Position numbers and translations under genes: made by a program. A model generated the notes under the pieces. The model worked only from the letters and a program-made list of their open reading frames with translations, did not search any database and was not told the origin of the DNA. Positions 48,417 to 57,282 of a stretch of DNA of 64,000 nucleotides are shown in pieces (position 1 is the first letter of the stretch; the number at the start of each line of letters is the position of its first letter). Source of the stretch: an uncultured bacterium (GTDB lineage Bacteria; Bacillota; Clostridia; Lachnospirales; Lachnospiraceae). Location of the stretch: contig CAMTMP010000007.1 of assembly GCA_947073545.1 (NCBI GenBank), forward strand, positions 1 through 64,000. The letters run 5' to 3'.

Positions 48417-49469
48417 TCAGACTGTCGCATAAAGAACCGTTTCCGCCGGCGAATAAAAATAATGCCGGATATAGAATTTATATTCCGGGACAAGCTCGTG
48501 TATATAAGTGGGTATATCCACCAGATCCTCCCATTTATGGTAAATGCTGATGGCAAGCTTCGGTCTGTATGTCTGAATCAGGTTTCTGCTTCCCTGCAGC
48601 GCCTTTATCTCGGAACCTTCAATATCCATCTTGATAAAGGTGACCTTCTCCTGTATCACACTGTCTAACGACACCACCTCTATCTTCGTTCCCTCCTGCA
48701 CGTCACAGCGGATCTTTGACATCATGTCTCCTGAAGCGTTAAAATACAGGCTGGCTGGCTGATCCCAAAGCCCGCAGTGAAACACTTCCACTTTATCTCC
48801 ACACTGCAGTCTTTCTATATTTGATTTTACTTTTTCCAGATTCCGCTCATCCGGTTCAAACGCATAAATCTTTTTTACATCGCAAAGCTTCATTAATTTT
48901 TCGCTGGACTCAAAATCATAGCAGCCGCAGTCGACAAATACTTCTCCGTCCTGATATTCCATGATGCTCTCTTCAAAATACTGCTTTAGCTGATGCTCCA
49001 ATGTAATCCGGCTTACTAACGGTATGATGCAGTCGTTGCTGAAATATTTTTGAAGATATGCCACAACCTCTTGTGTATAGTCCGATGTGCCAACTACCAC
49101 TGTCGCGTCCAAGTGCTTTTCTACCAGTTCTTCCGGCGAAATGACTTTGATGCCAAACCTTTCCGTTCCCTGTTTTGCCTTGTCCCTGTCACACAGAAAC
49201 CTGACCGGGTGGCCAAGCGCCTGGCAGCTTTTTATAGATGCCTCACACATATTCCCGGCGCCGTAAATAATTATTTTACCGGACTGTATCGCTTCCAGTC
49301 TTTGATAATTTTCAGGATCTCTGTTCATAATAATTTGCAGCCAATACTTATCTTCACCGGTAATCATGTACAAAAATTTCTTCCTGAATATTTCCCGGGA
49401 TTCCTCATCCTCAAGGGAAAAATATACTTTTCTCGCCTTCTTTATAAACGCCGCCGATTCACACCCCAT
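48417..49469 (-). CDS. FkbM-family methyltransferase with internal Rossmann-like module (copy 2)
   Basis: A 350-residue paralogue of the downstream gene: helical N-terminus, module at 64-142 (GKIIIYGAGNMCE, FLCDRDKA, ATVVVGTSDYTQ), then the FkbM domain from about 165 with VFVDCGCYDFES, FIKMDIEGSEIKALQG and PKLAISIYHKWED. The two proteins end similarly (FYIRHYFYSPAETVLYATV against FYLRHYSFSDYDTVLYAIP). AAGGAGA precedes the ATG. A tandem duplication with divergence in specificity is likely. Confidence 0.85.
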   Translation of the reverse strand: MGCESAAFIKKARKVYFSLEDEESREIFRKKFLYMITGEDKYWLQIIMNRDPENYQRLEAIQSGKIIIYGAGNMCEASIKSCQALGHPVRFLCDRDKAKQGTERFGIKVISPEELVEKHLDATVVVGTSDYTQEVVAYLQKYFSNDCIIPLVSRITLEHQLKQYFEESIMEYQDGEVFVDCGCYDFESSEKLMKLCDVKKIYAFEPDERNLEKVKSNIERLQCGDKVEVFHCGLWDQPASLYFNASGDMMSKIRCDVQEGTKIEVVSLDSVIQEKVTFIKMDIEGSEIKALQGSRNLIQTYRPKLAISIYHKWEDLVDIPTYIHELVPEYKFYIRHYFYSPAETVLYATV

Positions 49470-49486
49470 ATTTTACAGTCTCCTTT

Positions 49487-51043
49487 TCACCATCTGGCCA
49501 TCTCATCAATCACTTCGCTCAATGTAATCATTTTCCCTTCGCATCTGTCTTTCAACTGCCTGCCTATCGAGTCCGCATCATAAGCCGTAATAATGACGGC
49601 ATCCACGGCAGGAAATCCCTCCTCCGGGCGGAATATTTTAAAGTCTTCCCCAAACTGCCCCACATAACGGTCAATGCCAAAAAGCGGCGCAATCCCTTCC
49701 CTTTTCAACTGGATCAATACATGTTTCCCCAAAGCCGCCATGCCATAGATCGCAACCGTATGAATCCCTCTGTCCTGAAAATACCGCTTAAAATTCACCC
49801 TTCTTTCCTGTTCCAGAAACAGCCATCGGTCTATCAGTTCAAACAGGCTCTTAAACTTCTGTACATTGTCGTTCAGCGCTTTCATCTCCGCTTTTACCGC
49901 TTCCTGCGCCTCTTCTTTCACGTCTGTTTTTTCCCAATGATATGATGCATTCACGACATTTTTAATGGCCTTCAAATAACCGTACCCGTCCGTCATATCC
50001 GGCTCGAGGTACATTCCTTCTCCCCATTCGTTCCATGCATTGACAAAAAGAAACTCATTTTCAGCATTTATGCTCTTTTGCACAAGAGCTTTCAACTGCC
50101 GTTCAAATATGTCAGGAGCCGCATTAATCAGGCACTCGCCGCTCGTTCCTCTTCTGGGCGTATCATCATATCCCGAAACGCCGCAAAAATAAGTTTTAAA
50201 TCCATAGACAGGCTGGGAAGCATTGATACACTCCCATATCCTTTCGTAGTCAAAGCATCTGACTCCTTCCCTGATGCGGGCTTCCCCGCCTGCGTTTAAC
50301 GTGTTGATGCTGTTTCTCGGTTCGTATATAATTGCCGCATCCAGATATGGATTCGGCGCGCTCAGCCGGGAACCAATCAAATACAAATCGTCTATTCCCG
50401 CCTTTCTTGCCAGCCTGCGCCAGCATTCCGTCATCTCTCCAAACGGTTTTATATCGTTCGGGCTATAAAAAATAAATACCGGCCTGCCGTCCTTTTTTAT
50501 GTATCTGTCATCCTGAAAAAACGGCAAAAGATACGCAAAATGTTTTGCCCAGTCCTCCTCGTTTCCATAGTCCTGTTCCGCCAGTATCCCGCTTATGGAA
50601 CCGGCCCCGTCCGTTTCCTGCCTTTCGTATTTTTCCGCCCATACGTTCCCCGTAAACCTGCTCCATGACCTGATCCACGATTCACTTGCCCAGTTAAAGC
50701 AAAACGGCATCTTTATGTCTTTCCATTTCAGCAGATTCTCCGCCGGAAGCTCCAGCTCTTTTTTCCCGTCTTTAAAATAATAATGATAAAAGCAAAACCC
50801 ACCGACGCCATATTCTGCCGCCAGCCTTGCCTGTGTCTCCAATACTTCCTTTTGGCTAAGATCATAGTAATGCTGGTCGAGCGGTACCCTTGGCTGATTA
50901 TGCCCGGGAAAATATGCCTCCGCCGTTTTTACCGTCTCCCAGTCTGTGAACCCCTCTCCCCACCATAAATTATTGTCCTTTGTCTCATGAAACTGCGGCA
51001 GATAAACCGCTAGAATCTGAGGTGTTTTTCTCTCATTTTTCAA
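49487..51043 (-). CDS. WbsX-like (GH99-type) protein with C-terminal Rossmann-like module
   Basis: A 518-residue protein. Residues 1-350 are the WbsX/glycosyl hydrolase 99-like domain found in O-antigen and capsule loci: AVYLPQFHETKDNNLWWGEGFTDW, GFCFYHYYF, FCFNWASESW and FVNAWNEWGEG. After a helical linker, residues 428-518 are the shared module (VAIYGMAALGKHV, FGIDR, VDAVIITAYD). The start must be TTG with GGTGAG upstream, overlapping the preceding gene by 11 bases; the next Met is near residue 94. It may cleave or transfer mannose-type residues; not proven for this family. Confidence 0.82.
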   Translation of the reverse strand: MKNERKTPQILAVYLPQFHETKDNNLWWGEGFTDWETVKTAEAYFPGHNQPRVPLDQHYYDLSQKEVLETQARLAAEYGVGGFCFYHYYFKDGKKELELPAENLLKWKDIKMPFCFNWASESWIRSWSRFTGNVWAEKYERQETDGAGSISGILAEQDYGNEEDWAKHFAYLLPFFQDDRYIKKDGRPVFIFYSPNDIKPFGEMTECWRRLARKAGIDDLYLIGSRLSAPNPYLDAAIIYEPRNSINTLNAGGEARIREGVRCFDYERIWECINASQPVYGFKTYFCGVSGYDDTPRRGTSGECLINAAPDIFERQLKALVQKSINAENEFLFVNAWNEWGEGMYLEPDMTDGYGYLKAIKNVVNASYHWEKTDVKEEAQEAVKAEMKALNDNVQKFKSLFELIDRWLFLEQERRVNFKRYFQDRGIHTVAIYGMAALGKHVLIQLKREGIAPLFGIDRYVGQFGEDFKIFRPEEGFPAVDAVIITAYDADSIGRQLKDRCEGKMITLSEVIDEMARW

Positions 51044-52127
51044 TCTTTCTCACCACCGCATACACAATCAGAGGATAATACTTGTCATTCGGCACAAAAT
51101 CATCTGCCGTCAAATCTTCAAAGCATAAACCGTTCAAGTGCGCTGAAACTGTCTTCACATTCCCATAACTTCCAATTTCCGTCACTTCCATACCAGGTTC
51201 CTGCTCAAACAGTCTGCGCAGTGCATCTTGGTTAAAGTTAAAACAGCATCCGTAATCGTCCATACACCGCTTGGAATTTTGGGAAATGCCCGAACAGGTA
51301 ATCAGCGCGCATCCGCCCTTTTTCAGCAGCCGTGCAATATGATGCGCAGCGCTTTTCAGGTCAAAAATATACATCAATGTCTGTGTCAGTATAAAGCAGT
51401 CGGCTATTCCGTCCTTAATTCCTTCCCCTGTCTCAAGGTTTCCCCGAAAGGTAATATCCCCGTCTTCTCTTCCCACATCCATGACAATGGCTTTTTGTAT
51501 GCGTTCTTCCCCGTACCGCAGTGAATAAGCGCTGTCTTCTATCTCGAGGACATCTCCTCTGACCATCTGTCTATGCTCTTCCAGAAATCTTTCGATATAG
51601 TAGCGGTCAACCGGCGTCCCCCTCTCTGTACCGAACTGGCGGCTGATGGGTTCCGTTTCCATTTCTGCCATGGCGCGGATCAGAGGGTAGCGGCTCCGGT
51701 ATGCCTTCCTCAGCAGATTTCGCCACTCCTCCTCACTGCGCACCTTTATTACCTCCCCGTTTTTCCGGGTACACGTAAAGAAGTCCTGTGAGAATGTGAT
51801 CCCGCTCAGATCATGGCACAGTGCGCCGTCATTTTCAAAAAACGGTTTTTCCGTATAGGGAAACCGGATTCGCGCCGGAGAAATACCGGCCCGGCAAAGT
51901 TGTCTCCACATGCTTACAAAATGTACCGACATAAGAAATATAACCGTGTCATCATCCCCGTTTAAATCATCCGGGTTAATGATTTCTATACCCGTATTCT
52001 GATATAGCTCTGTCTTGTTCTTCTCTACCCTGTTATCAAGAAATTTTATAATTTTATATTTCTGCTCCAGCGTTTCTCTCTTCCATTCAAAATACTTTCC
52101 CATTCCAAAAACAATAATGTTTTCCAT
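51033..52127 (-). CDS. Class I methyltransferase-like protein with N-terminal Rossmann-like module
   Basis: A 364-residue protein. Residues 1-90 form the shared module (IIVFGMGKYFEWK, FLDNRVEK, TVIFLMSVHF). A SAM-methyltransferase-like domain (about 170-360) includes GTPVDRYYIERFLEEHR, VRGDVLEIEDSAYSLRYG and later ARLLKKGGCALITCSG. The motif I glycine loop is not the canonical GxGxG, as is usual for this cluster-associated branch. AGGGGCGC precedes the ATG. Target unknown. Confidence 0.75.
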   Translation of the reverse strand: MENIIVFGMGKYFEWKRETLEQKYKIIKFLDNRVEKNKTELYQNTGIEIINPDDLNGDDDTVIFLMSVHFVSMWRQLCRAGISPARIRFPYTEKPFFENDGALCHDLSGITFSQDFFTCTRKNGEVIKVRSEEEWRNLLRKAYRSRYPLIRAMAEMETEPISRQFGTERGTPVDRYYIERFLEEHRQMVRGDVLEIEDSAYSLRYGEERIQKAIVMDVGREDGDITFRGNLETGEGIKDGIADCFILTQTLMYIFDLKSAAHHIARLLKKGGCALITCSGISQNSKRCMDDYGCCFNFNQDALRRLFEQEPGMEVTEIGSYGNVKTVSAHLNGLCFEDLTADDFVPNDKYYPLIVYAVVRKIEK

Positions 52128-52162
52128 AAGCGCCCCTCTGTCCCCAGCATAAGCATTTGCTT

Positions 52163-53206
52163 TTACTCGTCCGTCTCCAAAAGTGTCCTGAAAGAAATAA
52201 TATTCTGATACCCCATCTTTGACAGCTCTTCTCTGATCTCGTCAAAGTAGTAAACCGCCGTAACCACCACCGCGTCTACCTGTGGCAGCCCGCTTTGCGG
52301 AATATACACCGGCAAATTTTTTATCCCCGAATCCGCTACTCTCTTATCCAGTAAATAAGAAACGTGTACCTCGCCTTCGGCAAGCTCCCTGCACAATAAC
52401 TGTCCCAGTTCCGCATAGCCATACACCGCGATCTGCCTCCAATTTTGTTTCAGCAAGACATCCGCTATACGTTTCCCCGCTATCTTCCAATCCATCCACC
52501 TTGTCAGTATCCAGTAAAACAGCACACTTTTCTGCCACTTTTTTTCCAGCTCCACGGTACTGCTGTCCGGGTCGTCCAAAGGACTCATATAGGTATAGCT
52601 TTCAAAATAACAGCCGTCCGCCCGGTTCTGCAGCGCCCTGTATTCTGCCAGGCATCTGGCCATCTTATCGTAAGGAAGACTTGTCAATTGTGACTGGTGG
52701 CATCTGATCAGGCTTAGCTTTTTCTCAAGTACCCGCGTAATATCCAATATGTGCGTCGTTTCCCGCAGCGGGGCATGTACCTCATACAGATATATTTCCA
52801 CATCTGTAATGCCCTGCTTTTTCACCGCCTGCTGCACACTGACAAAGGCTGCCGTATGATCGGGATGATTGTCATGTATTCCTGTCACAAAGATTTTGCT
52901 AAACGGAGTCAGATCCAGCTTTTCCAAGCAATCCGTATGCTGCATCAAGCCGCCGTCTTCATATTCCAGCATTTCGTAGTCGCTGACTCCCGCTTTTTGC
53001 ATTTCACTGACAAATTCCTGTTTTCTTATCTGTTTTTCAACCTTCGGCGGCCTATCTCCCTGTCCCTGTCTTCCGTCCGTGAGCACGACCACCTTACAGA
53101 GCTGTGGATACAATGCAAGAAGCCCTCCCGGCCCGATGCACTCATCATCCGGGTGAGGCGCGACGATAAGCAGCCTGTCATTATTATTAATTGTCAATGT
53201 TTGCAT
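52163..53206 (-). CDS. PIG-L family deacetylase with C-terminal Rossmann-like module
   Basis: A 347-residue protein. Residues 10-215 form a zinc-dependent LmbE/PIG-L N-deacetylase with APHPDDE (zinc motif, His18 and Asp21 region) and the second metal motif HDNHPDHTA. Residues about 256-347 are the shared module (IAVYGYAELGQLL, YLLDK, VDAVVVTAVYYFDEI). GAGGG lies before the ATG at 53204-53206; an in-frame TTG 12 codons upstream is less likely. It should remove acetyl groups from N-acetylhexosamines in a glycan or its lipid-linked precursor. Confidence 0.88.
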   Translation of the reverse strand: MQTLTINNNDRLLIVAPHPDDECIGPGGLLALYPQLCKVVVLTDGRQGQGDRPPKVEKQIRKQEFVSEMQKAGVSDYEMLEYEDGGLMQHTDCLEKLDLTPFSKIFVTGIHDNHPDHTAAFVSVQQAVKKQGITDVEIYLYEVHAPLRETTHILDITRVLEKKLSLIRCHQSQLTSLPYDKMARCLAEYRALQNRADGCYFESYTYMSPLDDPDSSTVELEKKWQKSVLFYWILTRWMDWKIAGKRIADVLLKQNWRQIAVYGYAELGQLLCRELAEGEVHVSYLLDKRVADSGIKNLPVYIPQSGLPQVDAVVVTAVYYFDEIREELSKMGYQNIISFRTLLETDE

Positions 53207-53231
53207 TTTAACCCTCACTCTGGTATTTGGA

Positions 53232-54230
53232 TCAAATTTCAAAAGCGGACTTTTGGGGAAAAAGCCGGGCTAACGCCCTATTGATTTCCGATTTAATTTG
53301 TGTAAAGTCCCCTTCGCCCGTCTCATTCAGGCTGACAATCGGATATTCCTGCTTCCCGATCGCCGCTGCCGCGGCCCGGTAGTTGTTTTCATCAACCAGA
53401 AACAGCTTCCCCCGATATTTATGAGGTACAAAATTCCCGGAGCAAATCTGCCACATGGTAATCAATCTCTGCGTCACATCCGAATGTGCGCGGAATTTAT
53501 TTCGTGACGCTGCCGCAAGCGCTTCCGGTTCCTTCTCCCATATTTCCCGCAACACCGATTTTTTCATCGGCATCGCCTCATGGGGATAGACAAATGATTC
53601 AAAGTTATTCCAAAACTCCAAGTTATGGTTCTGCTGCAGCCGCTCCCCATAAACCGGGGAAAACCATTTGTCCCGGTTACGCGCTATCACGTTCCTTTTA
53701 TCAAAATTTCGGTTTAGGAGAACCATATTGTTGACGCAGGCATAATTCATCTGCAAATCCATTCCCTTGTCCGCTTTTAATATGAAGTGTGTCTCCACCG
53801 CCTCTTCGCACGGCAAATTATCCTGAAAATAGTATGTTTCCGGTATCGGCTGTGTGACGAACAAGTCGTCATTAAACAGAATGAAGTTCTCGCTCAGCTC
53901 CTCGATCCGAAAATAATTCATCTCTATGACATTGGAATTAAAAGTCGGCAAAAAATCCTTTGGAATGTATTCCTCATGTCTTACCACCGCCAGCCTGTCA
54001 TAAGCAGTATCCAGCCATTCCGGGATATGCCCCCATGTTATGAAAAAAACCTTATGTACCCACGGCATGTACGCCTCGATCCCGCGGAAGATATACTGTA
54101 AATTATCCCAAGATTCGTATCGAACATCAGACGCCTTACGTTCCGCGTCATATTTGCTTTTCTCCGCACGCCACTGCGGATCATTGCCGTCCACCCAAGG
54201 GATAACCAGATCAATGGCACTGTTGTTCAT
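53232..54230 (-). CDS. Stealth-family sugar-phosphate transferase
   Basis: A 332-residue protein with the four Stealth conserved regions: CR1 IDLVIPWVDGNDPQW, CR2 RYESWDNLQYIFRGIEAYMPWVHKVFFIT and FILFNDDLFVTQPI, CR3 near 225-250 and CR4 near 270-310. Stealth proteins transfer hexose-1-phosphate (or a similar phospho-sugar) to make phosphodiester-linked polymers. GGAGG lies before the ATG at 54228-54230, so the 20-codon upstream extension is rejected. No Rossmann-like module. It fits with the CDP-polyol genes in predicting a phosphate-containing glycan. Confidence 0.9.
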   Translation of the reverse strand: MNNSAIDLVIPWVDGNDPQWRAEKSKYDAERKASDVRYESWDNLQYIFRGIEAYMPWVHKVFFITWGHIPEWLDTAYDRLAVVRHEEYIPKDFLPTFNSNVIEMNYFRIEELSENFILFNDDLFVTQPIPETYYFQDNLPCEEAVETHFILKADKGMDLQMNYACVNNMVLLNRNFDKRNVIARNRDKWFSPVYGERLQQNHNLEFWNNFESFVYPHEAMPMKKSVLREIWEKEPEALAAASRNKFRAHSDVTQRLITMWQICSGNFVPHKYRGKLFLVDENNYRAAAAAIGKQEYPIVSLNETGEGDFTQIKSEINRALARLFPQKSAFEI

Positions 54231-54342
54231 AATAGTCCTCCATGACAAAAGCGTTTGTTCAATCAATGCATATGTAAGGCTCTGGCTCAAATTACTAATT
54301 TAGAAAATCACTATATCCGCATGATTTTTCAAACGAATCCTG

Positions 54343-56010
54343 TCATTTAAATTGTATTGTCTGCGTAAATACACTTTTTTCATAATGATTGATATATTTC
54401 TCCTCCCCCTTTTCCCCGCACACATATTCACCGAATTTTCTTTCCATCCTCCGGTAAATGGGGAGATGCTCCTTCCTGATTCCTGCTTTCACCGCAAACT
54501 CTTCCTGAGATAACTGCGGCCGCAGGTAGGCTGCAAATTTGTCGTATAGCTGATAAACCGCCCGCCATAAAACATATTCATACGGAATCGGGAACTCAAA
54601 AACCCATTCGTAATCAAAGTTAACAGGCTTTCTTCCCTCTATCATCTTAAAGTTTGAAAATATCAGGTCCGCGTTTGTGACGGGTAAACTGTACTCCCCC
54701 TCCGGTGCCTGATCCCCAAACACACGCACAAACTCTTCTGTCATGACAAAAGGAATCTTCTGTTCTTCTCCCGGCATCAGGTATTCCCGTATCAGACGTT
54801 TTAACGCTTCAATCATGGCATCCGCCGAATGCCTGTAACGGTAAAAAGATACATCCAGATTGATACCGTCAACATAAGGTGTCTGATACTGCCCGTTGAC
54901 CATCTCTCCGCTGACATAATCAATTCCTGACAAAGTTCCCTTCCACTTTCTTTCCTTTTCTGACAGTGCCGCGATATGTTCTGCCGCCTCCTCATGCAAA
55001 GCGGACTTTATCACTCTCCTGCCGTCTCCTTCCTTCACAATGCAGGTCTTCATCCGGTACTGCTTTTTCCTCAATCTGTTATAGCGCGAGAAAGGAACCT
55101 GTATTTCTGTATCTCCGCAGATGAACAAAAAAGAGTTGGAAAAATAGGAAAACACAGAATCCGTACATATCTGGTCAAAAGCCGCCGCATCATTAAAGTG
55201 GTAAACACGGCAGTCTGCGTAATCCTTTTTGAAATACCTCAAATCCCCCGCCTGGGGCAGCATATCGTCACTGTAAATCACATCCGGCAGCTTATAGTCG
55301 GACGCCGGATAATAAAAAGCTGCCTTTCCGATTCCAGCCTCATCCAAGATCTTTTCAATTTCAGGCTTTGAAAAAGTTCTCACCTTTTTCTCCCCGGCAT
55401 AATCGTTGATACCGCTGTACATCTTCGCCGTATGATCCTCCGGCGCCCCGTTAAAATATTTCAGTCCCATCTTGTTCTCGATGGCTACGATGATTTTTCC
55501 GCCCGGCTTCAGGTATCCTTTGATCTTTTGCAGCATGGAAATGTAAGGTTCGTCGCCGCCAACGTAAAGTCCCGCATACTCCCATACGCCGATCAATGTG
55601 ATATAATCATACTTTTCCTCTATCAGAATATCTTTAAAGTTCCCTACTTTTATTTCTATGTTATCCTGTTTCCGGTTTCTCTCTGCGTTTATAAGAGAAC
55701 GCCTTTTAGACAACTCAACACACGTTACCTTCTTTACCTTTCTACTAAACAAACCTGTGAGTGCGCCGCACCCGGAACCGATTTCTAAAAGGCTTGCACC
55801 CGGGTCAAACGGATACCATTCCAGAATATTCTCCCTGATGTCCGACAAATGATACAGAACCGCCCACTGGCTGCTGCTCCTTAGCAGCCGCTCACTCGTA
55901 CCGTCACGGAATGCCTCTAATATGATATCCTCAATGTCGCCGTCCGAATATCTGTCCTCACCTGTATAAAAAGAATAATCCAAAACCACATTTCCTATTT
56001 TTTCTTTCAT
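54343..56010 (-). CDS. SAM methyltransferase with kinase-like C-terminal region
   Basis: A 555-residue protein. The N-terminal part (about 40-260) is a class I methyltransferase with motif I LLEIGSGCGAL, VTCVELSKRR and LKPGGKIIVAIEN. The C-terminal 250 residues have KEGDGRRVIKSALHEEAAEHI, then NADLIFSNFKMIEGRKPVNFDYEWVFEFPIPYEY, which recalls the catalytic loop and DFE-type metal motif of aminoglycoside-phosphotransferase-like kinases. That C-terminal reading is an inference from motif spacing. GAGGA precedes the ATG. It lacks the Rossmann-like module. Confidence 0.78.
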   Translation of the reverse strand: MKEKIGNVVLDYSFYTGEDRYSDGDIEDIILEAFRDGTSERLLRSSSQWAVLYHLSDIRENILEWYPFDPGASLLEIGSGCGALTGLFSRKVKKVTCVELSKRRSLINAERNRKQDNIEIKVGNFKDILIEEKYDYITLIGVWEYAGLYVGGDEPYISMLQKIKGYLKPGGKIIVAIENKMGLKYFNGAPEDHTAKMYSGINDYAGEKKVRTFSKPEIEKILDEAGIGKAAFYYPASDYKLPDVIYSDDMLPQAGDLRYFKKDYADCRVYHFNDAAAFDQICTDSVFSYFSNSFLFICGDTEIQVPFSRYNRLRKKQYRMKTCIVKEGDGRRVIKSALHEEAAEHIAALSEKERKWKGTLSGIDYVSGEMVNGQYQTPYVDGINLDVSFYRYRHSADAMIEALKRLIREYLMPGEEQKIPFVMTEEFVRVFGDQAPEGEYSLPVTNADLIFSNFKMIEGRKPVNFDYEWVFEFPIPYEYVLWRAVYQLYDKFAAYLRPQLSQEEFAVKAGIRKEHLPIYRRMERKFGEYVCGEKGEEKYINHYEKSVFTQTIQFK

Positions 56011-56023
56011 GCCAAATTCCTCG

Positions 56024-57262
56024 CTATCCTTTATTTTCTATACAGGCGATAATCTGTCCGAGATATATTTCATCATCCACGTCCTCCACTTCCGCCGGGG
56101 GAAGCTGCGAGACATATTTTGTCGGGTTAGGTACTTTTTTCCCTGCCCCTGCGCGATACCACTCGTAGTCCATATCCATCTGCCCGATATCTACCACCTG
56201 ATGCCCGCAGTTAATCAGGTCATAAGCCAGCACCTTCCCGGCCGGCCCAAGGACGCATAAAACCAGTTCGTCTTTAATCAGGTTTTTCGCTGTTTCCAAT
56301 ATCTCCTGATACTTTGCGTACGCGTTTTGGGTTGGACAGAGGATTCGCCGGATAGATTTCACATTGTCGAACAAATCGTTGCCCTGTCCCGTTCTTGTCT
56401 GCGCTCCCTCGATTAAAATAACGTCCCGGTCCTGCCATATCCTTTTGACAAAACGCACCCGCTCGGCAGTCCCCGATTTGTCCTTATACGGATAATAGCA
56501 TTTAAACAAATACGCATTATAGTATATCCGGTTTAGTCTCAGCAAAGAAAGATGCCTCGCCCTGGTTTCCTCTGTCATATACCCACGTATCCCATCCGCA
56601 ATTTCCTCAGAATACAATTCCAGATTCCCATAATTATCGGCAATGCCAATCAAAATATTTTCCTGTTCTGTCTGGATAACCTCTTTTAACCGGCTCCCCA
56701 GCTCTCCGTCATACTTTTGAAAATTGACACGGTCATTTCCTGCTATTATTTCAAATTCACCATCCCCAAACCGGATCATGGAGCATTTTTCATTCACAAT
56801 GCGGTTGACCGCTTCCTCACCGCTATGTATCATTGGAAATCGGTATCCGTTTTGCCGTATCTTATCGGCGATCTCATATCCGGCATTATCCAAACGGATA
56901 TTTACTACTCTTTCCAGCTCTTCCAGCCGTTTTTCGAGAATGTCAATCTTCCATCCCTTACTGTCAAAGAATACCCGTATTTTTTCCTCACTTTGACTGC
57001 CATCAAAATAGAATAAAACCTTCTCCGGGTCTGTTTTGCTTTGGCGGAGCTGATATGCAATAGCCGCATAGTTCACTACGGTAACTACGAGATAGTCAAA
57101 GTCATTTTCCACATCTTTGAACCGGACAATCGCCCTGCCCTCAAAATACTGTCCTGTATGTTCAGGATTGTTATCAATGAAGCCGGTGATTTCCTCTGTA
57201 CCTGTATAATTATGAAGCGCTTTACGGCAGCCTTTTCCCGTTCCCCAAAAATATAGTTTCAT
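56024..57262 (-). CDS. GT-D fold glycosyltransferase (DUF1792) with N-terminal Rossmann-like module
   Basis: A 412-residue protein. Residues 1-88 form the shared module (KLYFWGTGKGCRKAL, FIDNNPE, YLVVTVVNYA). The catalytic part (about 145-400) is the GT-D/DUF1792 type first described for pneumococcal DGT1: MIRFGDGEFEIIAG, VILIEGAQTRTGQGNDLFDN and DIGQMDMDYEWYRAGA. Such enzymes add glucose or similar sugars during protein or surface glycosylation. AAAGGAACGGG precedes the ATG. Confidence 0.87.
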   Translation of the reverse strand: MKLYFWGTGKGCRKALHNYTGTEEITGFIDNNPEHTGQYFEGRAIVRFKDVENDFDYLVVTVVNYAAIAYQLRQSKTDPEKVLFYFDGSQSEEKIRVFFDSKGWKIDILEKRLEELERVVNIRLDNAGYEIADKIRQNGYRFPMIHSGEEAVNRIVNEKCSMIRFGDGEFEIIAGNDRVNFQKYDGELGSRLKEVIQTEQENILIGIADNYGNLELYSEEIADGIRGYMTEETRARHLSLLRLNRIYYNAYLFKCYYPYKDKSGTAERVRFVKRIWQDRDVILIEGAQTRTGQGNDLFDNVKSIRRILCPTQNAYAKYQEILETAKNLIKDELVLCVLGPAGKVLAYDLINCGHQVVDIGQMDMDYEWYRAGAGKKVPNPTKYVSQLPPAEVEDVDDEIYLGQIIACIENKG

Positions 57263-57282
57263 ATCTACCCGTTCCTTTTACA

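Noticed and set aside
53207-53242. TTG start giving a 12-residue N-terminal extension of the PIG-L protein
   Set aside because: The downstream ATG has a GAGGG site at good spacing and starts right before the conserved domain.
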